Part shown: piece after piece, positions 4,374 to 8,931 of the stretch
Position numbering within the stretch: the first letter of the stretch is position 1
How the letters are laid out: each line of letters begins with the position of its first letter
NCBI GenBank assembly: GCA_035310125.1
Contig: DATGEP010000188.1
Coordinates: 1-8,931, forward strand
Length of the DNA: 8,931 nt
Reading direction: 5' to 3'
Source: DATGEP01 sp035310125
GTDB lineage: Bacteria; Chloroflexota; Ktedonobacteria; Ktedonobacterales; JADMIN01
Notes under the pieces: model-generated
The model's input: only the letters and a program-made list of their open reading frames with translations
Database searches by the model: none
Told to the model about the DNA's origin: nothing
Made by a program: the position numbers and the translations under genes

Positions 4374-6666
4374 TGGCAATACCTCTCGCATCAAGAGCGC
4401 TGAGGGCGACGGCCAGACCAGTGCGCCAGGCTGTGTGTAGACGCGCAACGGGGACGCTCCACGCCGAGCCGAGCGCGAAGGAGTCTCCGCCAGCAATGCC
4501 GAGCCGGGTGAGTGGCACGCTAGCGCGGCCTGCCAGCGCCGCCAGCTCGCCGTATCGGTCGGTTGGGAAGGAGACGACGATGCGCGAGGGCGATTCGCCG
4601 AAAAGCAGCGCGCTCAAAGCCAGCGGGTCGGCGGTGGTCTCAGCGGGCAGGACGGCGTCAAGCGTGAGGCCCAGGCCTGACCAGAGGCAACATTCGGCGA
4701 GCGCGACCGCCAGACCACCATCCGAGCAGTCGTGGGCGGAGCGGACAATGCCAGCGGCGATGGCTTCCAGCGTGAGGCGCTGCACGGCGCGCTCGCGTGC
4801 CAGATCGAGCTGGGGCGGGCGACCGGCGACGGCGCCAAGTAGCGCGGCGAGATACGTGCTGCCGCCAAGCGTGGTGGGATCGGCGGTGAAATCGCCTAGT
4901 AACGCCACCATATCGCCAGCGGATTGGAAGGCGCTGGGTGTGGGTGCGCGACCTTCGAGGAGGCCCACCATGCCGACGACAGGCGTTGGATAGATAGCGG
5001 CGCCGAAGCTCTCGTTGTAGAGGCTGACGTTGCCAGAGATGATGGGCGTCTCCAGCATGCGTGCGGCGGCGGCCATGCCGTCAACCGCCTGGGCGAGCTG
5101 GAAGTAGACACCAGGCTTCTCCGGGTTGCCGAAGTTGAGGCAGTTGGTCAGGGCAAGGGGTGTCGCGCCGGAGCAGACGATGTTGCGGGCAGCCTCGGCG
5201 ACGGCCAGCGCGCCGCCGTTGTAGGGATCGAGATAGGTGAGGCGCCCGTTGCCGTCGGTGCAGAGGGCGATAGCCTTGCCGGTGTCGCGGTCGGCGGCGT
5301 CCCGCACGCGAATGACCGCCGCGTCGCTGCCCGGCCCAAGCAAGGTGTTGGTGCCAACCATCGTGTCGTAGGTGCGATATACGTCCTCGCGCGAGCAGAG
5401 ATCGGGCGCGGCGAGCAGGCGCAGCAGGGCATCCGCTGGCGCGGGGAGCCGGTCGCGCAGGGTGGCGTACTCGAAGGCCCAGAGGCGTTCGAGCTCCGAC
5501 GGCTGGATGCCGTCGCGGGTGTAGGCGGGCACCTCGTCGATGAGCAGGTACGTGGGGATTTCGGCGACGACCGATTCGCCCTCGCGGACACGAATCACCG
5601 GTTCGGCGACGACCTGGCCGATGACCTCGGAATGCAGACCCCAGCGGGCGAAGAGTCCGCGCACATCCTCTTCGTGGCCGGCTTTCGCGATGACGAGCAT
5701 GCGTTCCTGGCTCTCCGAAAGCATGATGTCGTAGGGAGTCATGCCTGACTCGCGGCGCGGCACCTTGAGCACATCCAACTCGATGCCGGAGTGGCCTTTG
5801 TGGGCGCTTTCGACGGTGGAGCTAGTCATGCCAGCGGCGCCGAGATCCTGCATACCGACGATCCAGCCCTTGTCGCGCAACTCCAGGCAGGCTTCCATCA
5901 GCAGCTTTTCGGTGAAGGGGTTGCCGACCTGGACGGCGGGGCGGCGCTCCTCGGAGGCTTCGTCGAGCTCGACGGAGGCGAAGGTGGCGCCGTGGATGCC
6001 GTCGCGGCCCGTGGAGGCGCCGACGACGAGGACGGGGTTGCCAGTGCCCTCGGCGCGGGCTGGAATGAGTCTACCCGCTTCGATGATGCCGACGCACATA
6101 GCGTTGACGAGTGGGTTGCCGCTGTACGTGGCGTCGAAGTAGATCTCGCCGCCGACGGTGGGGATGCCGAGACAGTTGCCATAGCCGCCGACGCCGCCGA
6201 CGATGCCGGAGAAGAGGTAGCGATTGCGTGACTCGGTGAGGGGTCCGAAGCGGAGGGAGTCGAGGAGAGCGATGGGGCGAGCGCCCATCGTGAAGATGTC
6301 GCGGACGATGCCGCCGACGCCCGTGGCGGCGCCCTGGTATGGCTCAACGGCGCTGGGATGGTTGTGGCTCTCGATCTTCATGACGACGGCCAGCCCGTCG
6401 CCAATGTCCACGGCGCCGGCATTCTCCTCACCAGCCTTGATCTTGACGCGCGGTCCGGCGGTGGGGAAGCGCTTGAGGAGGGGACGGCTGTTTTTGTAGC
6501 CGCAGTGCTCGCTCCACATGGCGCCAAAGAGGCCGAGCTCCAGACGGTTGGGCGTGCGGCGCAACAGGGCGACGATGCGATGATATTCGTCGCGGGTGAG
6601 GGCGACTTCATCCAGGGCGCGCTGGTCTATGGTTAGCTCGGCGGCTGGTGGCGTGTCGGTGGGCAC
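4351..6666 (-). CDS. purL: phosphoribosylformylglycinamidine synthase subunit PurL
   Basis: PurL catalyses the fourth step of purine synthesis, ATP-dependent conversion of FGAR to FGAM, using ammonia supplied by PurQ. At 771 aa it is the small form that needs separate PurQ and PurS, neither of which is in the window. Motifs visible in order are MWSEHCGYKNSRPLL with His54, KIESHNHPSAVEPYQG (about 97-112), the glycine-rich stretch GAATGVGGIVRDIFTMGARP, PTVGGEIYFDATYSGNP, GRDGIHGATFAS, MQDLGAAGMTSS and, in the C-terminal repeat, SAHDCSDGGLAVALAECC. The start is GTG 6666, with AAGGAG six bases upstream. The gene ends with TGA 4351-4353 inside the start of pcm. A promoter and a leader of about 130 bases precede it. 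The protein is complete and certain. Confidence 0.97.
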   Translation of the reverse strand: MPTDTPPAAELTIDQRALDEVALTRDEYHRIVALLRRTPNRLELGLFGAMWSEHCGYKNSRPLLKRFPTAGPRVKIKAGEENAGAVDIGDGLAVVMKIESHNHPSAVEPYQGAATGVGGIVRDIFTMGARPIALLDSLRFGPLTESRNRYLFSGIVGGVGGYGNCLGIPTVGGEIYFDATYSGNPLVNAMCVGIIEAGRLIPARAEGTGNPVLVVGASTGRDGIHGATFASVELDEASEERRPAVQVGNPFTEKLLMEACLELRDKGWIVGMQDLGAAGMTSSTVESAHKGHSGIELDVLKVPRRESGMTPYDIMLSESQERMLVIAKAGHEEDVRGLFARWGLHSEVIGQVVAEPVIRVREGESVVAEIPTYLLIDEVPAYTRDGIQPSELERLWAFEYATLRDRLPAPADALLRLLAAPDLCSREDVYRTYDTMVGTNTLLGPGSDAAVIRVRDAADRDTGKAIALCTDGNGRLTYLDPYNGGALAVAEAARNIVCSGATPLALTNCLNFGNPEKPGVYFQLAQAVDGMAAAARMLETPIISGNVSLYNESFGAAIYPTPVVGMVGLLEGRAPTPSAFQSAGDMVALLGDFTADPTTLGGSTYLAALLGAVAGRPPQLDLARERAVQRLTLEAIAAGIVRSAHDCSDGGLAVALAECCLWSGLGLTLDAVLPAETTADPLALSALLFGESPSRIVVSFPTDRYGELAALAGRASVPLTRLGIAGGDSFALGSAWSVPVARLHTAWRTGLAVALSALDARGIANGAPAAG

Positions 6667-6806
6667 GGCTCGCTCCTTGGGAACGGGATGGGTGATTCAC
6701 GATGGTTACGACGCCACACGGAGAGAGATACACCAGGCGTGCGACGCTACGCGCCCCCGTGATGCATTGCCTGAATGGGTCGCTCGCGCGGGGGCCATAC
6801 CGCATC
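6667..6806 (-). promoter_or_regulatory. purL leader with a G+C-rich hairpin, no recognised riboswitch
   Basis: Between the purL promoter and GTG 6666 lie about 130 transcribed bases. Near the expected 5' end, GCCCCCG (6789-6795 on the minus strand) can pair perfectly with CGGGGGC (6753-6759) across a 29-base loop. I looked for a purine aptamer core and did not find one. The rest of the 6667-6895 gap holds no gene I can support. Confidence 0.35.
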
Positions 6807-6815
6807 ATTATAGCA
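6807..6815 (-). promoter_or_regulatory. extended -10 promoter for purL
   Basis: The minus strand reads TGCTATAAT here, a perfect -10 hexamer with the TGn extension. No good -35 box stands at the usual distance, as is normal for extended -10 promoters. Transcription would begin near 6800 and cover purL and pcm. Confidence 0.6.
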
Positions 6816-6895
6816 GCAGCGGTGGAGTGAGGTTGGTGTGGCAGCGCATAGCCGACGGGACAGCAGTTGGCGCTATATATCGAGGAGGAGAGACA

Positions 6896-7342
6896 TCAGG
6901 GGGTGAGGAGGTCGCTAAGGATCGTGACGGCGAGGCCGGGAATATGGCGGAAGGCGGGGTCGTTGGTGAGGAAGAGGGTGGCGGCGGCTTCGAGGGCGGT
7001 GGCGGCGTGGATGGCGTCGGGCGTTTTGAGGCTGGTAGCAGCACGCAATCGGGCGGCACGCTCAAGGATGGGCTGAGTGATGGGCATGAGGCGCACATCG
7101 GGCGATGCAAACAACACGGTGCGAAAACTGGCTTCGAGCACAGCATCACCAAGTTTGATCGGCTTGGTGAGCACTTCGAGTATGGTTAGCTCGCTTGTGA
7201 TGATCGGCAGATGCCGATTTCGTACGTTAGTCCATACCTCATCCATGAAGCTGACGTATGGAACTACACGTTCGACTGAGTAGATGAAACAATTGGCGTC
7301 AAGGTAGATGGGGCCGTGCGCGGGTAGCGTCACCGATCCCAT
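6896..7342 (-). CDS. vapC: PIN-domain ribonuclease toxin (VapC family), module 1
   Basis: PIN toxins cut RNA, often tRNA or rRNA, and stop growth when freed from their antitoxin. The 148-aa protein has the expected acidic metal-binding residues: Asp15 in IYLDANCFIY, Glu56 in ELTILEVL, Asp109 in LKTPDAIHAATAL and Asp128 in FLTNDPAF. The length is typical. ATG 7342 overlaps the upstream antitoxin by 13 bases, the usual arrangement for coupled translation in toxin-antitoxin operons. The gene looks intact. Family membership is firm; the RNA target is unknown. Confidence 0.92.
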   Translation of the reverse strand: MGSVTLPAHGPIYLDANCFIYSVERVVPYVSFMDEVWTNVRNRHLPIITSELTILEVLTKPIKLGDAVLEASFRTVLFASPDVRLMPITQPILERAARLRAATSLKTPDAIHAATALEAAATLFLTNDPAFRHIPGLAVTILSDLLTP

Positions 7343-7569
7343 GACTCACGCTCCTCGCGGATATAGGCATCTACCTCTTCGGCGGTCTTGAACAGGCGAC
7401 CTCCAGGCAAATCCTTGATAATGTCAATGACGTGCGGCCCCTGTCGCTCCTCCGGCGCTTCCGCCTGGATGGTGACGGTGACACGCTGGCCGGGGGTAAG
7501 CTCCGGCGCGGAAATCTCGATCTTGCCGTCGGGGCCGACGACAGCTTCTTTGCGAATGGCGGTGGTCAT
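7330..7569 (-). CDS. antitoxin of module 1 (AbrB/MazE-like N-terminus)
   Basis: The 79-aa protein starts at ATG 7569, with GGAG seven bases upstream. The frame continues further upstream, but that part is rich in Arg and Pro, runs through an inverted repeat and has no such site. Residues 8-35 (VVGPDGKIEIS, then PELTPGQRVTVTI) resemble the swapped-hairpin strands of AbrB/MazE-type DNA-binding antitoxins. The C-terminus, LFKTAEEVDAYIREERESWD, is an acidic helix of the kind that wraps and blocks a PIN toxin. It immediately precedes and overlaps the toxin gene. The pair probably represses its own promoter at about 7608-7616. The antitoxin role is well supported by position and tail; the fold of the N-terminus is less sure. 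Confidence 0.85.
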   Translation of the reverse strand: MTTAIRKEAVVGPDGKIEISAPELTPGQRVTVTIQAEAPEERQGPHVIDIIKDLPGGRLFKTAEEVDAYIREERESWDR

Positions 7570-7607
7570 GGCGTTGCTCCGTTCGGGTCGCTCATTGATG
7601 TGTAGGC

Positions 7608-7616
7608 AGGATACCA
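7608..7616 (-). promoter_or_regulatory. possible extended -10 promoter of toxin-antitoxin module 1
   Basis: The minus strand reads TGGTATCCT, a TGn extension plus a -10-like box, about 38 bases before the antitoxin ATG. There is no good -35 box. The promoter of module 2 also begins TGTGGTA, so the two modules may use similar promoters. Confidence 0.4.
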
Positions 7617-7657
7617 CAGCCCGCTCGCGGGCGCGGGCGTCCGGCGCGGGCAGCAGC

Positions 7658-7682
7658 GGGCGTCCACCGGACGCCCCTACGA
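7658..7682. repeat. 25-bp palindromic dispersed repeat, copy A
   Basis: GGGCGTCC (7658-7665) and GGACGCCC (7669-7676) form a perfect 8-bp stem with loop ACC, followed by CTACGA. The same 25 bases recur at 8472-8496 with one substitution. An outer arm, AGCAGC (7652-7657) with GCTGCT (7690-7695), encloses this copy. It lies 12 bases beyond the stop codon of toxin 2 on the minus strand and could end its transcript. A partial copy of the left arm precedes it near 7635-7643. Confidence 0.8.
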
Positions 7683-7693
7683 GGGGGGTGCTG

Positions 7694-8155
7694 CTAGGTG
7701 TCAAGTCGCGAAGGCAAGCCAGTTGGCGCAATGGCGGGAATGGGAGAGTCCCGAAAATCGGCTGTGTTACGCGTGATGATGAGGTCCAAACTAGCCACTT
7801 GAGCGCACACGACGAGCACGTTGTCCTCGAAGTCGCTACCAGGAAGTGCGAGCGCGGTCTCCAATATGCTGCGATCAACAGGAACGATGTCGAACCCATG
7901 AAGGCAGGTATCCACTATCCGTCTGGCCTGCTCGGCTCCGACCTGTTTGCGACAAATATAGAAGATGTCAGTGAGTACAGAGGCCGCCAAATAGACAAAG
8001 AGATGTCCGGCATCGCGCTCATCCCACATCGGCTGAGCTTCGGTGTACCACGGATCACGTTTCAAGAACAGATCGAGGACGATGTTAGTATCTGCCAACA
8101 CTTGAAGTGGCTGGACGTGAGGTTCCGCGGAGGCGATATCTGAGCTATCTGCCAT
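7694..8155 (-). CDS. PIN-domain ribonuclease toxin (PIN_3-like), module 2
   Basis: The frame is open back to 8371, but the true start is ATG 8155, which overlaps the antitoxin by 11 bases and gives a 153-aa protein of normal size. The PIN core begins with VLADTNIVLDLFL (Asp22). Later come SVLTDIFYICRK (Asp63), GSDFEDNVLVVCA (Asp108, Glu110 and Asp111) and LIITRNTADF (Asp133). The FED and TRN..DF motifs are typical of the PIN_3 branch, which differs from the toxin of module 1. The product is predicted to be an RNase held inactive by the preceding antitoxin. The upstream part of the open frame is a shadow of that antitoxin gene. It is intact; the target is unknown. Confidence 0.88.
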   Translation of the reverse strand: MADSSDIASAEPHVQPLQVLADTNIVLDLFLKRDPWYTEAQPMWDERDAGHLFVYLAASVLTDIFYICRKQVGAEQARRIVDTCLHGFDIVPVDRSILETALALPGSDFEDNVLVVCAQVASLDLIITRNTADFRDSPIPAIAPTGLPSRLDT

Positions 8156-8387
8156 ACTTCTCCATCCGATGCTCATCAAGCCACTGCGCCACCTGCTCAT
8201 CGGTTGGTGGTTCCTGGTCGTTCGAGGCCATCCCCGCCATCTCGCGCCAACTCGGCCGTTGTGGCGCGTGCGCAATCTGCATCGTCGCGCGATGCAATAT
8301 CTCTTGCGCGAGCACCATCTGTTCGGTGAGAGGCAGCTTCTGAATGGCCTGCCGGATGGCCTCTCTGTCAAGTGCAGGTGATGCCAC
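8145..8387 (-). CDS. antitoxin of module 2 (helical, family not named)
   Basis: The 80-aa protein starts at GTG 8387, with GAGG six bases upstream. The N-terminal half is predicted to be helical (REAIRQAIQKLPLTEQMVLAQEI). The C-terminus, PPTDEQVAQWLDEHRMEKYG, resembles tails that I recall from small antitoxins encoded just before PIN toxins. No ribbon-helix-helix or AbrB pattern is evident, so how it binds DNA, if it does, is unclear. The end overlaps the toxin gene, as expected for a co-translated pair. The role rests on context and on the tail. Confidence 0.8.
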   Translation of the reverse strand: MASPALDREAIRQAIQKLPLTEQMVLAQEILHRATMQIAHAPQRPSWREMAGMASNDQEPPTDEQVAQWLDEHRMEKYGR

Positions 8388-8435
8388 GGTATACCTCGCT
8401 ATTCTCGTCAGCAGAAACGGATCGTCCTTGCCCGC

Positions 8436-8444
8436 ACTCTACCA
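8436..8444 (-). promoter_or_regulatory. possible extended -10 promoter of toxin-antitoxin module 2
   Basis: TGGTAGAGT on the minus strand is a TGn extension with a -10-like box, about 48 bases before the antitoxin GTG. No clear -35 box is present. The longer string TGTGGTA is shared with the promoter of module 1. Confidence 0.35.
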
Positions 8445-8471
8445 CATACTACCGGCGCATGAGGCACCTAC

Positions 8472-8496
8472 GGGCGTCCACCGTACGCCCCTACGA
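8472..8496. repeat. 25-bp palindromic dispersed repeat, copy B
   Basis: Its 25 bases match copy A except for one G-to-T change in the right arm (GTACGCCC instead of GGACGCCC), and it lies in the same orientation. The palindrome here is followed by CTACGA, and CCTAC also stands on its left. It overlaps the last codons of the thioredoxin gene: the CTA at 8491-8493 is that gene's TAG stop. Confidence 0.8.
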
Positions 8497-8931
8497 CGTG
8501 GGAGCGGAGACGAGGGATTGCAGCGCCCGGTCAAAGCTCGCCTGGGGCAGCGAGCCGACGAACCGCTGGACGATCACACCGCGACGATCAATCAGCACCG
8601 TCACCGGCAGGCCAGGCAGCAGATAGGTGGTCGCCATGCTGTCCGGTGCGGGTCCACATGGATAGGTGACGCCATACTGCCGCAGAAATTGCAGGCCGTC
8701 CTGCTGGTTGGTCTGCCAGGCCAGCCCCAGGAAGACGGCGCCGCGCGTCCCGTTTCCATACGTGCGCCAGGCATCCATGAGGATCGGCGCCTCCTCGTGG
8801 CAGGGATCGCACCAGGAGGCCCAGAAGTTGAGGACGACAGGACGTCCCTTGAGGTTGGCGAGGCGCTCCGTCTGGCCGGGGGTGCCGTTCCAGAGCGGCA
8901 GTATGAAGTCGGGAGCCAGTTTGCCGACGAG
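8491..8931 (-). CDS. TlpA/ResA-type thiol-disulfide oxidoreductase (N-terminus outside the window)
   Basis: The frame is open to the right edge, giving 146 visible residues. From the edge it reads GKLAPDF, a typical AhpC-TSA/TlpA beginning, then VVLNFWASWCDPCHEE with the redox pair Cys41-Cys44 (codons at 8809-8811 and 8800-8802). The cis-proline motif GLPVTVLIDRRG follows about 75 residues later. Such proteins reduce disulfides outside the cytoplasm, for example in cytochrome c maturation. The membrane anchor or signal peptide would be upstream, out of view. A third cysteine lies in TYPCGP. An internal ATG at 8778 would drop the active site, so it is not the start. The stop codon lies in a repeat. 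The fold is certain; the specific partner is unknown. Confidence 0.92.
   Translation of the reverse strand, partial: LVGKLAPDFILPLWNGTPGQTERLANLKGRPVVLNFWASWCDPCHEEAPILMDAWRTYGNGTRGAVFLGLAWQTNQQDGLQFLRQYGVTYPCGPAPDSMATTYLLPGLPVTVLIDRRGVIVQRFVGSLPQASFDRALQSLVSAPTS

Noticed and set aside
3612..4403. 263-aa plus-strand frame opposite pcm
   Set aside because: It lies wholly opposite a gene with clear PCMT motifs; its protein is low-complexity Gly/Arg/Ala and matches nothing I know. Long antisense frames are common in G+C-rich DNA.
4374..4496. Longer N-terminus for PCMT
   Set aside because: It would overlap purL by 146 bases and adds residues unlike PCMT; ATG 4373 has its own ribosome binding site.
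4924..5748. 274-aa plus-strand frame opposite purL
   Set aside because: It mirrors PurL codons in the opposite strand and has no recognisable motif or ribosome binding site.
6667..6806. Purine riboswitch before purL
   Set aside because: The conserved aptamer core bases are not found in the leader.
7621..7682. CRISPR-like repeats
   Set aside because: Only one full and one partial repeat arm occur here, with no regular spacers; it is a palindromic dispersed repeat.
7388..8143. 251-aa plus-strand frame across both toxin-antitoxin modules
   Set aside because: It crosses the repeat and lies opposite two well-supported genes; no domain is visible.

Overview
The window looks like a piece of a G+C-rich bacterial chromosome, most likely from the Chloroflexota. 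I base this on the style of PurL and of the antitoxins, on the C-terminally extended PCMT, and on the type of palindromic intergenic repeat. That assignment is an inference from remembered families, not from a search. The right ~7 kb is clearly G+C-rich (43 of 60 bases are G or C at 4801-4860). The left ~1.9 kb is less so (32 of 60 at 241-300).

Left region (1-1873) reads as the end of an integrated element. It holds the 3' part of a gene that joins a Vsr-type mismatch endonuclease end to a transglutaminase-like Cys-His-Asp domain, then a short spacer with two tandem hairpins, then a tyrosine recombinase on the minus strand. Just upstream of the recombinase lies the 5' half of a tRNA-Arg(UCG) gene, from the first acceptor base to the anticodon loop, where homology stops abruptly. 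The tRNA promoter survives behind the fragment and points into the recombinase gene. The simplest reading is integration at the anticodon loop, with the element reaching leftward beyond the window.

Central region (about 1920-6815) looks like chromosomal backbone. A leaderless HtrA/DegP-type serine protease (plus strand) converges on a purL-pcm pair (minus strand) across a hairpin. PurL is the ~770-aa FGAM synthase subunit that works with separate PurQ and PurS, neither of which is in the window. Its 3' end overlaps the start of an isoaspartyl methyltransferase with a long C-terminal extension. HtrA and PCMT both deal with damaged protein. PurL is preceded by an extended -10 promoter and a ~130-nt leader.

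Right region (6896-8490) has two different type II toxin-antitoxin modules in tandem on the minus strand. Both have PIN-domain toxins, overlapping reading frames and unrelated antitoxins. A 25-bp palindromic repeat occurs twice here, 24 of 25 identical and in the same orientation. One copy lies just after the second toxin gene; the other supplies the stop codon of the last gene, a TlpA/ResA-type thioredoxin truncated by the right edge.

I found no rRNA, CRISPR array or insertion sequence transposase. No stretch over 300 bases lacks a gene or a described element.
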